Source: Erysipelothrix sp. HDW6A
GTDB taxonomy: Bacteria > Bacillota_I > Bacilli_A > Erysipelotrichales > Erysipelotrichaceae
DNA: 64,000 nucleotides
Direction: 5' to 3'
Assembly (NCBI RefSeq): GCF_011400295.1
Contig: NZ_CP049859.1
Coordinates: 310,001-374,000, forward strand
In this document: positions 1 through 7,372 of the stretch, piece after piece
How the letters are laid out: each line of letters opens with the position of its first letter
How positions within the stretch are numbered: the stretch's first letter is position 1
Notes under the pieces: generated by a model
What the model saw: only the letters and a program-made list of their open reading frames with translations
Told to the model about the DNA's origin: nothing
Databases searched by the model: none
Translations under genes and position numbers: made by a program

Positions 1-2
1 TA

Positions 3-113
3 ACTCATTTATCAATTCAACAGAGGGAACGGTTTATTAAAGAAAATGCTAGAGGAAAGTATGAAGAATTACTACTTCATCCAAGCTCTACATACGGAGG
101 TGTTAATGAATAA
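3..113 (+). CDS. C-terminal tail of an upstream phage gene (5' end outside window)
   Basis: An open frame enters from the left edge and ends at TAA 111-113, giving a 36-residue polar tail that finishes Gly-Gly-Val-Asn-Glu. It overlaps the start of the next gene by 8 bases, as genes in this phage module usually do, so it is probably real. Too little is visible to name a family. By position it belongs to the replication/recombination module. Confidence 0.5.
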   Translation, partial: THLSIQQRERFIKENARGKYEELLLHPSSTYGGVNE

Positions 114-459
114 AGTGGAAGTGCAAGTAGATAAGATTCGTTCATACCAAACATTAACTTATAAGAATGGCAATAGGTCTTTTAGGACAAAGGAATACAA
201 GGAATACATCCGCGTAATATCTTTGCAATTAGGCAATTTAAGAGCAGTAGAGCGACTAAAACCGTTAAAGGTAAAACTACACTTCAAATGTGTAAACAAG
301 ACCGTAGGCGACCTAGATAACATTGAGAAGCCGATATTAGACATTCTTCAAATATGTAAGAAGATTCCTGATGATAGACAGATTGTGAATAAGCATTCTA
401 TCAAAACTTTCGGACACAAAAACAACAGTATTGAAATTGAGGTTGATTATGAAGATTAA
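106..459 (+). CDS. rusA: RusA-family Holliday junction resolvase
   Basis: A 117-residue crossover-junction endodeoxyribonuclease that would cut Holliday junctions during phage recombination and replication. The signature GDLDNIEKPILD lies at residues 68-79 and DDRQI at 89-93. Asp69, Asp71 and Asp89 or Asp90 correspond to the metal-binding aspartates of E. coli RusA (Asp70, Asp72, Asp91). Length is normal for the family. I start at ATG 106 because GGAGG sits at 96-100; upstream in-frame ATGs at 46 and 61 lack a ribosome site and would lengthen the overlap with the preceding gene. It overlaps the methyltransferase start by 11 bases. Confidence 0.9.
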   Translation: MNKVEVQVDKIRSYQTLTYKNGNRSFRTKEYKEYIRVISLQLGNLRAVERLKPLKVKLHFKCVNKTVGDLDNIEKPILDILQICKKIPDDRQIVNKHSIKTFGHKNNSIEIEVDYED

Positions 460-1210
460 ATACGAATTATACAATGATCACTTCCAAAACTACAAACGAT
501 ACGGCATACCAAAAGCACAACTTGTTATCGCCGATATACCTTATAACTTAGGTAATAACGCATATGCATCTAGTAATGAGTGGTATGTAGATGGAAAAAT
601 AGAAAACGGAGAGTCAAAGAAAGCAAATAGCATGTTCTTTGATACCGATAATGATTTTAGAATTTCGGAGTTTATGCACTTTTGCTCAAAAATGCTGATT
701 AAAGAACCTAAAGAAACTGGCAAAGCTCCGGCGATGATTGTGTTCTGTGCTTTTCAACAAATGCAAATGGTAATGGAACAAGGGAAGAAATATGGCTTCA
801 AAAATAGTTACCCAATTTTCTTTATTAAGAAATCAAGTTCGCAAGTATTAAAAGCAAACATGAGAATTGTTGGAGCGATGGAATATGCGGTGGTCTTGTA
901 CAGAGATAAGCTTCCTAAGTTTAACAATGACGGAATGATGATTAAAAACTGGTTTGAGTGGGAAGTTGATGGCTCATACCCAAAAGTGCACCCAACTCAA
1001 AAACCTATTCCAGTGCTTAAACGATTGATTAACATATTTACTGATGTTGGAGACGTTGTAATTGATCCGTGCGCTGGTAGTGGTTCTACTTTAAGGGCTG
1101 CTGCAGAATTGAACCGAAACAGTTATGGCTTTGAAATAAAGAAAGATTTTTATAAGAAAGCGAATGAAGAAATGCTTACTTTCGATTTACCAATAACTTT
1201 AGGCATATAA
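449..1210 (+). CDS. Phage DNA methyltransferase (beta-class, N6-adenine/N4-cytosine type)
   Basis: A 253-residue S-adenosylmethionine-dependent DNA methyltransferase, likely used to protect phage DNA from host restriction. The catalytic motif IV reads D-I-P-Y at residues 29-32 in place of the usual DPPY. HPTQKP follows near 181 and the SAM-binding DPCAGSG motif near 206. This order (catalytic before SAM motif) is that of beta-class enzymes. No restriction endonuclease is adjacent, so it looks like a solitary phage enzyme. Start at ATG 449 with GAGGT at 439-443; the in-frame TTG at 431 is less likely. Target sequence cannot be predicted. Confidence 0.9.
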   Translation: MKIKYELYNDHFQNYKRYGIPKAQLVIADIPYNLGNNAYASSNEWYVDGKIENGESKKANSMFFDTDNDFRISEFMHFCSKMLIKEPKETGKAPAMIVFCAFQQMQMVMEQGKKYGFKNSYPIFFIKKSSSQVLKANMRIVGAMEYAVVLYRDKLPKFNNDGMMIKNWFEWEVDGSYPKVHPTQKPIPVLKRLINIFTDVGDVVIDPCAGSGSTLRAAAELNRNSYGFEIKKDFYKKANEEMLTFDLPITLGI

Positions 1211-1221
1211 GAGGTGATATT

Positions 1222-1524
1222 ATCACATCTAAAAGAGCTAAAGCATTAAAGCCAAACGCTAATACAAGAAAAATAGTAATTGAACGTGATAAATATTGTA
1301 TATTCTGTGGTGGATATGGAAGTGATTTGATGCACTACGTCTCTAAAGGTAATTCAGGATTAGGAATTAAAGAAAACTTAGCTCTAGGATGTAGAATGTG
1401 TCACTTTAATCTAGACCATACACCGCAAAGAAAGCAAATGTTAGAAACGTTCTATCAACATTTACTAAGTCACTATCCTTATTGGAACAAAGATTTAGTA
1501 ACTTATAAGAAAGGAAGAGATTAA
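1222..1524 (+). CDS. HNH endonuclease, apparent ATC start codon
   Basis: A 100-residue HNH nuclease. One Cys pair (C26-x2-C29) is followed by MHYVSKGNSGLGIKEN and a second pair (C57-x2-C60) with adjacent His61, the usual treble-clef arrangement with one metal-bound HNH site. The first Cys pair lies upstream of the only ATG (1330) and TTG (1327), so the gene must start earlier. GAGGTG at 1211-1216 is 5 bases from ATC 1222. Starting there gives the N-terminus M-T-S-K-R-A-K-A, which I recall as the usual beginning of this phage family. ATT 1219 is the alternative. Phage HNH proteins often help terminase, but this one sits in the replication module. Confidence 0.8.
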   Translation: MTSKRAKALKPNANTRKIVIERDKYCIFCGGYGSDLMHYVSKGNSGLGIKENLALGCRMCHFNLDHTPQRKQMLETFYQHLLSHYPYWNKDLVTYKKGRD

Positions 1525-2061
1525 ATGAAATTAATCGGGAAACTTAAAGAATATTTATATACCGACACAGATATCGTCTTATCAATCATACTTCCTAAAA
1601 AATTCTACCTACAAGCTCAAAAGATACCCCAAGACAAGCTGTTAGATATAGACATAGGTGTTAGGGAAGGTCAAAGGACATTGCGCCAAAACAGAGCTTT
1701 ATGGGCTTTAATAAGCAAAATTACAGCAGCAGAGAATGGAGGTCTTAAGCCTAGAGAGTACGTAAACGATACCTACATTCAACTAATAGAGGAAGCGAAT
1801 ATAAGCGTTGAATATTGGGAAGGTCTTGAAGAGATGATAGATGTACTTCAAGGCGATGATAATAAAAAACCTTACAGGGTAGTAAAAGTAGTTGAACGTC
1901 GAAAATCTGCTAAAGGAGTAGATACAGTACTCTTAGCCTGTTATAAAGGAACAAGCAGATTTAACAAAAAAGAAATGAATGATTTAATCGATATCACATT
2001 AGATCGTGGTAGAGAACACGGTATTGATTTATTGGTATATGAAGAAGATTTAAGGAGGTAA
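1525..2061 (+). CDS. Phage recombination-module protein, NinB/HNHc_6-like
   Basis: A 178-residue basic protein. The segment RTLRQNRALWALISKI near residues 51-66 resembles the Q-N-R-x-L-W helix of NinB-type recombination mediators. The C-terminus (a basic strand, then a helix with LIDITLDRGREHGIDL) resembles the end of the putative HNHc nuclease family of Gram-positive phages. I cannot choose between these. It starts directly after the HNH stop with AAGGAAGAGATTAA as ribosome site and precedes the replication protein by two bases. Its position between nuclease and initiator supports a role in DNA recombination or replication. Confidence 0.55.
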   Translation: MKLIGKLKEYLYTDTDIVLSIILPKKFYLQAQKIPQDKLLDIDIGVREGQRTLRQNRALWALISKITAAENGGLKPREYVNDTYIQLIEEANISVEYWEGLEEMIDVLQGDDNKKPYRVVKVVERRKSAKGVDTVLLACYKGTSRFNKKEMNDLIDITLDRGREHGIDLLVYEEDLRR

Positions 2062-2063
2062 TA

Positions 2064-2873
2064 ATGGCAGAAAAAATCGGGTTTATTAAGCTCGAAAGAA
2101 AAATAATTGATTGGGAATGGTACACAGATATTAATGTTAAATCGTTATTCATTCATATGTTACTTCTTGCAAATCACAGCGGAAAACAATGGCGTGGCCA
2201 AGAAATAGAAAGAGGTAGTTTTGTTACAAGTTTAGGGTCGTTATCTGTTCAAACAGGGTTGTCATTACAGTCTGTTCGCACCTCAATAAATAAGCTTAAA
2301 AAAACAGGGGAGATAACAATCAAATCAACAAACAAAAACACCTTAATAATAGTGACTAATTACGACATTTATCAAGGTTATTATGACGACACTAACAAAC
2401 AAGATAACAATCAATCAACAAACGAGCAACAATCAACTAACAAACAACTAACAACAACTAAGAATGTAAAGAATTATAAGAATGATAATAATGTAAAGAA
2501 TAATACGTTAGTTGGCATTGAAATGCCACTAGCCGACGGCAGTATATATTCATTCGATTCTGACTACATTCTTAAAGCACAAGATACATTCCCAAATGTA
2601 AATGTTGAAGTTGAATTAAAGAAAGCATCACTTTGGTTGGAAAGTAATCCTTCTAGAAGAAAAAAGAAAAGTGGTATGAAAAGATTTATGAACGCTTGGT
2701 TAAATAGGGAGTCAGATAAAGTGAATAGTGACGTCGTAAACAGATCTACTAAAACACACTCTAAAGAATCAATTCAACCTGAATATTCCTCCGTTGAAGA
2801 GGTTACTGACACAGAAGTTACTAAACCATTAAACCTAGAAGAATGGTACGAGAACGAAAAAGGTCAACAGTAA
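2064..2873 (+). CDS. Phage replication initiator protein (winged-helix, DnaD-like)
   Basis: A 269-residue protein with an N-terminal winged-helix domain (about 1-115). This contains FIKLERKIIDWEWYTD and a helix-turn-helix around GLSLQSVRTSINKLKKTGEI, as in phage replisome organisers that bind the origin. A low-complexity Asn/Gln/Thr linker (about 125-165) leads to a C-terminal helical part with MKRFMNAWLNRE, a motif common at the end of such proteins. No helicase loader (DnaC) follows within the window, so the host loader may be used. The ribosome site AAGGAGG is strong. The start is unambiguous. Confidence 0.75.
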   Translation: MAEKIGFIKLERKIIDWEWYTDINVKSLFIHMLLLANHSGKQWRGQEIERGSFVTSLGSLSVQTGLSLQSVRTSINKLKKTGEITIKSTNKNTLIIVTNYDIYQGYYDDTNKQDNNQSTNEQQSTNKQLTTTKNVKNYKNDNNVKNNTLVGIEMPLADGSIYSFDSDYILKAQDTFPNVNVEVELKKASLWLESNPSRRKKKSGMKRFMNAWLNRESDKVNSDVVNRSTKTHSKESIQPEYSSVEEVTDTEVTKPLNLEEWYENEKGQQ

Positions 2874-2875
2874 CA

Positions 2876-3061
2876 ATGACTAAGCGAGGAAACGAAAAAG
2901 AATATGCAGTCTATAACGGCGATGAGTTTCAATTCATAGATTCATTATCAAACTGTGCTACAAGATTAGGAATTAAAACAGAAATTGTTAAATGGTTATC
3001 ATCTCTTGCAAATATTAAACGTAGGAATGGCAAAGGTTGCATAACAGTTAAATTAGATTAG
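2876..3061 (+). CDS. Small phage protein
   Basis: A 61-residue protein of the short kind seen in Gram-positive phage early regions that begins MTK..EYAVYNGDE and has a central helix (about residues 21-43). Such proteins resemble small DNA-binding or interaction modules, but the function is unknown. I prefer ATG 2876, just after the previous stop, over the in-frame ATG at 2843, which would overlap the replication gene by 31 bases. The ribosome site (AAAGG near 2858) is modest. Confidence 0.6.
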   Translation: MTKRGNEKEYAVYNGDEFQFIDSLSNCATRLGIKTEIVKWLSSLANIKRRNGKGCITVKLD

Positions 3062-3069
3062 GAGAAAAT

Positions 3070-3951
3070 ATGAAAAAATATATAAAGGGCTTTGATGAGA
3101 ATTTACAATGCAGAGGTTTCCAATTTGAAGTAGGTAAAGAATATAAAATTGACTTAAACGGTAGAGAATTAGAGTTATGCACAAATACAGGGTTTCATTT
3201 CTGCGATAGCCTCCAAAATGTTCATGAGTTTTATAGTTGTAATGCGAACAATAGATTTTGCGAGATTGAAGTGCTTGGAGACATTGTCAATGATGGCACT
3301 AAGTGTATAAGCAATCATATTAAAATAGTCAGAGAAATAAAAGGCTATGAGCTTGATAGCTTAAAGAATAGTGGAGCAGAAAACTCTGGTTTATTTAACA
3401 GTGGAAACCGTAACAGTGGAGACTATAACAGTGGATACTTTAACAGTGGAGACCGTAACAGTGGATACTATAACAGTGGAGACTATAACAGTGGATACCA
3501 TAACAGTGGAGACTATAACAGTGGATACCATAACAGTGGAGACTATAACAGTGGAAACCGTAACAGTGGATACTTTAACAGTGGAGACCGTAACAGTGGA
3601 TACCATAACAGTGGAGACTTTAATAGTGGGTTTTTTAACACAACTGAACCAACAATCAGACTATTCAATATAGATACAGATTTATCATTTAGTGATTTTT
3701 TAGGTTCTAAATATTATAGAGCTTTGAACAGTGCGCCGTTTATACTAACTGAATGGCACGAGTTTACCGAGGAAGAAAAAGAAGAAAGTATAATCAGACA
3801 ACTAATAGGTGGAAAACTTATTGAGTATTCATACAAGGAAGCTTGTGCGAAATGGTGGAACAAACTAACAGAGGAAAACAAAGAAATCATTCAAGAAATG
3901 CCAAATTTCGATAAAAATATATTCTATGAAATTACAGGTATAGAGCTATGA
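3070..3951 (+). CDS. DUF7666-like protein with 18 NSGxx pentapeptide repeats
   Basis: A 293-residue protein in three parts. Residues 1-98 resemble DUF7666 of phages (FDENLQCRGFQFEVGK, then GFHFCDS). Residues about 100-189 are 18 tandem pentapeptides of form N-S-G-x-x, the type-2 repeat (Pentapeptide_2) also known from mycobacterial PPE proteins, expected to form a right-handed beta-solenoid. Residues about 190-293 are a mixed tail rich in Glu/Lys/Trp. Function unknown; the repeat class differs from the ALxx(D/N) type of Qnr gyrase-protection proteins. The repeats are nearly identical in DNA, so copy number may vary. Confidence 0.75.
   Translation: MKKYIKGFDENLQCRGFQFEVGKEYKIDLNGRELELCTNTGFHFCDSLQNVHEFYSCNANNRFCEIEVLGDIVNDGTKCISNHIKIVREIKGYELDSLKNSGAENSGLFNSGNRNSGDYNSGYFNSGDRNSGYYNSGDYNSGYHNSGDYNSGYHNSGDYNSGNRNSGYFNSGDRNSGYHNSGDFNSGFFNTTEPTIRLFNIDTDLSFSDFLGSKYYRALNSAPFILTEWHEFTEEEKEESIIRQLIGGKLIEYSYKEACAKWWNKLTEENKEIIQEMPNFDKNIFYEITGIEL
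3367..3636 (+). repeat. 15-bp tandem repeat (18 units) encoding pentapeptides
   Basis: Units share the core AACAGTGGA plus six variable bases. Nested inside is a 30-bp super-repeat encoding the alternation of NSGDY and NSGYH. All units are in frame with the host gene. The repeat also leaves the other + frame and one minus frame open, which produces artefactual Thr/Val-rich ORFs. Confidence 0.95.
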
Positions 3952-4220
3952 TGAAAAACAAATATCAAGAAGCGTTAGACGATTTTGAAAGTGTTTATAG
4001 AAATGTAACATTGGATGATGATTTAACAAATGAGAAACGTGATGTGTTGCAGGGATTGATTGATAAGGAAACACCTATGAAACCGGTAAAGAACTCTTAT
4101 GGTGATTACCTATGTGGAAAATGTAACAACTTGGTGTGGGAAAATTTTACACCAGATAGGCATGAAAGATGCAATGATAAAGAGTGTGGTCAAGTTGTAG
4201 ATTGGAGTGACGAAAAATGA
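3948..4220 (+). CDS. Small phage protein with zinc-ribbon-like tail
   Basis: A 90-residue protein. The N-terminus carries NKYQEALD, a motif also present at the start of the protein at 4826. The C-terminal half has CGKC followed after about 20 residues by C-x4-C, a probable zinc ribbon. The start overlaps the preceding stop as ATGA; a second ATG at 3951 is equally possible. It lies in a run of overlapping small early genes of unknown role. Confidence 0.65.
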   Translation: MMKNKYQEALDDFESVYRNVTLDDDLTNEKRDVLQGLIDKETPMKPVKNSYGDYLCGKCNNLVWENFTPDRHERCNDKECGQVVDWSDEK

Positions 4221-4417
4221 ACGATGAAAAATTCGTAAATCACAAATGTCATTTGTGTACTCAAATAAATGCCTTTGGATATTCTTTGATACTTCAAGGG
4301 AGTTTTGAAACACAAAGTATGAGTGTCTGCAGTAGATGTTACAAAAAAATAAATGATGAATTGTTTCAAGGTCATAATTATGACCCTAAACATTTAAAAA
4401 GGAGTGATGAAGAATGA
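4217..4417 (+). CDS. Small phage protein with two CxxC motifs
   Basis: A 66-residue protein with CHLC near residues 11-14 and CSRC near 38-41, consistent with one zinc-binding site. Overlaps the previous and the next genes by four bases each, indicating translational coupling. No family is recognised. Confidence 0.65.
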   Translation: MNDEKFVNHKCHLCTQINAFGYSLILQGSFETQSMSVCSRCYKKINDELFQGHNYDPKHLKRSDEE

Positions 4418-4824
4418 GTAAAGCAGATGAATGTTTAAAAAATATGAGTGAAATACTTAATCATATTGTGAATGGTGAAATATTTGAACCAATTGACAGG
4501 GACGCTCATATAGTGATGTTATCAGATGTTGAAAACTACATTAATCGCAAAGATAAACTTGTTGCAGGTAGTGAATGGGTGTGTGATGTTGAGTGTTATG
4601 CCACAAATGGAATTAAAACTTATAGGATTGGGAAAAACAAAGTATTAGCAATCACATTCTTTGAGGAAGATAAATACAACGTATATTTTGACTTTTATGA
4701 CGATGTGTTAGATGTATCGTATTTGAAAAATACAAATATTTTTAAATTTGATGAAGTTAAAACAAGTTGTGTAATGCCAACCGAACAATTCCTAGCGTGT
4801 TTCAGTCCAAAGGAGAACTTATAA
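4414..4824 (+). CDS. Hypothetical phage protein
   Basis: A 136-residue soluble acidic protein, predicted alpha/beta, with no motif I can name. It has a clear ribosome site (AAAGGAGTGATGAAGA) and four-base overlap with the gene before it. The middle (about residues 46-105) reads as alternating strands and could be a small beta domain. It is followed after one base by the next gene. Confidence 0.6.
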   Translation: MSKADECLKNMSEILNHIVNGEIFEPIDRDAHIVMLSDVENYINRKDKLVAGSEWVCDVECYATNGIKTYRIGKNKVLAITFFEEDKYNVYFDFYDDVLDVSYLKNTNIFKFDEVKTSCVMPTEQFLACFSPKENL

Positions 4825-4825
4825 T

Positions 4826-5185
4826 ATGAATAAATACCAGGAAGCGTTAGACAGATTGCAATGGGAAGAAAATTTTCAAAAAGGAAATGAAATTGAAATA
4901 TTGCGAGAAATAGTCGAACAATACAGACCACCTACATTTGATGAGGTTGTAAAGGCTTGGGAAATGGCTTACGAAAATCAATCAGGATTAGAGTTTAATA
5001 CAGAACAGCCATTAAGATTAGAAGTTCATTATCGTTTATCTCCTACATACAGAATGACCAAAAGATTGGCAGTAGTAGATTTGCGTTCAGACTATATCGA
5101 ACAAGGCAATACTAGCATCGATTATCATCAAGCGATAAATCTAACAATTAGATACCTACAAGCAAAGGAGAAAGAGAATGTTTGA
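4826..5185 (+). CDS. Hypothetical phage protein with NKYQEALD N-terminus
   Basis: A 119-residue protein whose first residues (M-NKYQEALD) match the start of the protein encoded at 3948, although the rest is unrelated. This suggests a small shared N-terminal module. The remainder is mixed alpha/beta and carries no catalytic motif I recognise. Overlaps the next gene by eight bases. Confidence 0.6.
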   Translation: MNKYQEALDRLQWEENFQKGNEIEILREIVEQYRPPTFDEVVKAWEMAYENQSGLEFNTEQPLRLEVHYRLSPTYRMTKRLAVVDLRSDYIEQGNTSIDYHQAINLTIRYLQAKEKENV

Positions 5186-5702
5186 GATATTCAAGAAAAA
5201 GGGAAATGAAGTAGTGACCATAAAAACTCCTGATATTCGTAGAATTGAAGTGAGAGACTTAAAAGAATATCTTGTTGAAGAAATGGAACGTACAAACACA
5301 ATGCAAAGAGTTCTTGACTCTAAAGAACGTGAAATTGAACGATTGGAAATTGAAGAAGAAAAATATAAAGCTACATTAATCTTAACTGATGAATATTCAA
5401 AAAGGTTAGAAAACTATGAGGAGCGATTATCTGATGCTCATGGTAAAATAGCCAACTTGCAAGAAAAACTAAGAAACGAAAAAGATAATGTAAATGATTT
5501 AAAAATTCAATATAGTCGATTAGAAATGACAGAAGAACAGATTAGAGATAATATTCAGAAAGAATTGGTAGAAGATTGTTGTGATTTAATTATTTCAAAT
5601 ATTCATTTACACAAAGGTGCATTAAGCAAAGCTAAAGCAATTGAAATGGTCGAGAATGCAAAAAACAGAAGAACTTTGAAATGGGAGAAAGAGAATGATT
5701 AA
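5178..5702 (+). CDS. Coiled-coil phage protein
   Basis: A 174-residue, highly charged protein. Residues about 25-130 form a long heptad-rich coiled coil with many Glu, Lys, Leu and Arg residues. The tail (about 130-174) is a short helical segment with two adjacent Cys. No enzymatic motif. Overlaps ssb by eight bases, so it is probably co-translated with it. Function unknown. Confidence 0.6.
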   Translation: MFEIFKKKGNEVVTIKTPDIRRIEVRDLKEYLVEEMERTNTMQRVLDSKEREIERLEIEEEKYKATLILTDEYSKRLENYEERLSDAHGKIANLQEKLRNEKDNVNDLKIQYSRLEMTEEQIRDNIQKELVEDCCDLIISNIHLHKGALSKAKAIEMVENAKNRRTLKWEKEND

Positions 5703-6132
5703 TAGATCAGTATTAGTTGGTCGCTTAACACGTGACCCAGAGCTAAGAAAAACACAAACCGGAAAATCAGTAGTAAGTTTTACACTTGCAGTAAATAGAA
5801 AATTTTCAAAAGAAGAACAAGCAGATTTCATTAACTGCGTAGCCTGGAATCAAACGGCAGATTTTATAGCAAACTATCTTACAAAAGGAGCGCTAATAAG
5901 CGTTGAAGGCTCAATACAATCGCGCACATACGACGATAACACTGGTAAACGTGTTTATGTTCAAGAAGTAGTTTCAGAGTCTGTAAATGCCTTAGAATCG
6001 CTCACACAACGCCAAGAGCGTGAACAACAAACACAATCTTATCAGTCGAGTGGTTACAAACAAGATACAGAATCAAACTATGTTGAAGACGAGCCAGTGT
6101 TATTGATTGACGAAACAGATTTACCTTTCTAG
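5695..6132 (+). CDS. ssb: Single-stranded DNA-binding protein
   Basis: A 145-residue SSB that would coat single-stranded DNA during phage replication. The OB fold spans residues 1-105: N-R-S-V-L-V-G-R-L-T-R-D-P-E-L at the start, FTLAVNR near 24-30 and FINCVAWNQTADF near 42-54. A Gln-rich linker leads to the acidic tip ending D-E-T-D-L-P-F, the usual protein-interaction tail. Length is that of short phage SSBs. Confidence 0.95.
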   Translation: MINRSVLVGRLTRDPELRKTQTGKSVVSFTLAVNRKFSKEEQADFINCVAWNQTADFIANYLTKGALISVEGSIQSRTYDDNTGKRVYVQEVVSESVNALESLTQRQEREQQTQSYQSSGYKQDTESNYVEDEPVLLIDETDLPF

Positions 6133-6144
6133 AAGGAGGAAACA

Positions 6145-6177
6145 ATGGAAGAATGGAAATCGACAAAAGGAGAATGA
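6145..6177 (+). other. Ten-codon ORF with strong ribosome site
   Basis: AGAAGGAGGA at 6131-6140 is followed at good spacing by ATG 6145 and the peptide MEEWKSTKGE. It may be a leader peptide coupling ssb to the next gene. It may instead be the remnant of a gene such as a NUMOD4-type HNH endonuclease, whose proteins often begin M-E-E-W-K. Low certainty. Confidence 0.3.
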
Positions 6178-6178
6178 T

Positions 6179-6295
6179 ATGTGGATATTACTTATAGGAG
6201 TAGCATTAGGTTATACATTAGCTGCATTAATGAATGCATCAAGCGATAAGATTTATACACAAGAAGAATATGATAATAAGCGAGGTAATGAATGA
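6179..6295 (+). CDS. Small single-pass membrane protein
   Basis: A 38-residue protein with one hydrophobic segment (WILLIGVALGYTLAALM) and a charged C-terminus. Start ATG 6179 has AAAGGAG at 6166-6172. An upstream in-frame start at 6107 would overlap ssb out of frame and is rejected. Short one-span proteins of this kind are common in phage early regions; role unknown. Confidence 0.55.
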   Translation: MWILLIGVALGYTLAALMNASSDKIYTQEEYDNKRGNE

Positions 6296-6702
6296 ATGAC
6301 GTCAACTACATTAAAGGGCAACTTCAATCATGGCGAGCATGCATTAATTGGATAGCCGAAAAATATCCTGAAAAGTTATTCGAACTGGAACACAATTTAA
6401 AAAACTTAAAAGGGATAAGCTATGAAGAAAAACAAGGCGGACATGGTATTGATGAATCATTAAGGCGATCAGAAATAAATGACGAGATTAATAAATTAAA
6501 GAAAGAAAAACAACACTGTGAGTCTGTTATAAGTTTTTGCGAAATGATCATTGAAAAGATTCAACCACACTACCAAGATATATTTAGGTATCGATACACA
6601 ACCTATTCGACGATATCTTGGATAGCTTATAAATTCGGATACGAGAAGAAAACAATATATCAAATCATAGACAGGGAAACAGAGAGGATAGCGAATGAGT
6701 AA
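6292..6702 (+). CDS. ArpU/RinA-like phage late transcription regulator
   Basis: A 136-residue protein. The C-terminal third (about 96-136) has the sigma region 4-like helix-turn-helix typical of the ArpU/RinA family: IFRYRY, then TISWIAYKFGYEKKTIYQII. These proteins switch on the phage packaging and structural operon. The position, last of the early genes and about 700 bases before the packaging module, fits. The central part is a charged helix. Overlaps its neighbours by four and eight bases. Confidence 0.65.
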   Translation: MNDVNYIKGQLQSWRACINWIAEKYPEKLFELEHNLKNLKGISYEEKQGGHGIDESLRRSEINDEINKLKKEKQHCESVISFCEMIIEKIQPHYQDIFRYRYTTYSTISWIAYKFGYEKKTIYQIIDRETERIANE

Positions 6703-6925
6703 ATACCTTAAAACACCAATGGCGGTTATTCTAATAGAGAACATCAATAATTTATATGTGGAAGAACCAACATTGTTAAGCAAAGCTAAAGTAATGGCGT
6801 CGGTTAAAAATCCGCGAATAGAGTATTCGGGAACGTGGAGTGATGAGACGCTTAGTATCCATAGCACAATACATGAAGCTATGGAAGCTCTAGAAAAATA
6901 TTCTGAACAGCTAGAAAAAGTGTAG
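6695..6925 (+). CDS. Hypothetical small phage protein
   Basis: A 76-residue protein with no recognised motif. The start overlaps the ArpU-like gene by eight bases and has a usable ribosome site (AGAGAGGATAG). Its stop codon lies inside the hairpin at 6919-6938. Function unknown. Confidence 0.5.
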   Translation: MSKYLKTPMAVILIENINNLYVEEPTLLSKAKVMASVKNPRIEYSGTWSDETLSIHSTIHEAMEALEKYSEQLEKV

Positions 6926-6938
6926 ACTTTTCTACACT
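6919..6938 (+). promoter_or_regulatory. Hairpin at the end of the early operon
   Basis: AGTGTAGA and TCTACACT form a perfect 8-bp stem around the loop CTTT and include the stop codon of the preceding gene. No T-run follows, so it is not a classical terminator. It may slow 3' decay or act as an operator for the following gene. Confidence 0.45.
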
Positions 6939-7002
6939 GTCAATACGATAAAATAGTAATATAGAAGTTTGTTCAAAGAGCAATGAAGAAAGGAGGTGCA
7001 CG

Positions 7003-7185
7003 ATGTACCGTTGCATTAAAGCTAAAAGTTGCAAGAACTTCAATACTGGACACAGTTTCCAGATACAAGGTGGTGAAGATGTAAAAGTACGTCGTCGCAC
7101 ACGTTCTTTCGTTAATTTTGATTACAAAGGAATTCCGACACAGTTAAGTTGTAAGGAGTTCGATGAATACTTTAAGCCAATTTAA
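7003..7185 (+). CDS. Hypothetical small basic phage protein
   Basis: A 60-residue protein with a strong ribosome site (AAAGGAGGTGCACG). It contains C-x5-C near the start, a basic KVRRRTRS stretch in the middle, and a late single Cys. It could bind nucleic acid. It lies alone between the early operon and the packaging module. No family recognised. Confidence 0.55.
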   Translation: MYRCIKAKSCKNFNTGHSFQIQGGEDVKVRRRTRSFVNFDYKGIPTQLSCKEFDEYFKPI

Positions 7186-7300
7186 TTATTGGCTACACGC
7201 AACATGTGAACGAGTTTATATCTGATGGAGAGTCAGATTAAATTACAAGGACTATCAAGGCTCAGACCCTTAATGTTGCACTTAACTAAATATTTCTTAC

Positions 7301-7357
7301 ATAGCTAGTCATAACTCATTTGTGCCAATATGATTACCTCCTTCCATGACTAGCTAT
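7301..7357. promoter_or_regulatory. 12-bp inverted repeat flanking an anti-Shine-Dalgarno sequence
   Basis: ATAGCTAGTCAT (7301-7312) and ATGACTAGCTAT (7346-7357) are perfect inverted copies 33 bases apart. The spacer carries ACCTCCTT, which is AAGGAGGT on the minus strand, followed on that strand by a seven-codon frame. The arms could form a long hairpin in either transcript, or serve as an operator. Confidence 0.5.
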
Positions 7358-7372
7358 TCGATATTAAACAAC

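Noticed and set aside
1327-1524. HNH gene starting at 1327 or 1330
   Set aside because: This would delete the first zinc Cys pair and has no ribosome site.
3367-3636. CRISPR-like array
   Set aside because: Units are 15 bp, contiguous and in frame with a protein; no 20-40 bp unique spacers and no cas genes.
3371-3673. Thr/Val-rich + frame and its minus-strand mirror (3391-3606)
   Set aside because: Both are out-of-frame readings of the 15-bp pentapeptide repeat, which has no stop codon in these frames.
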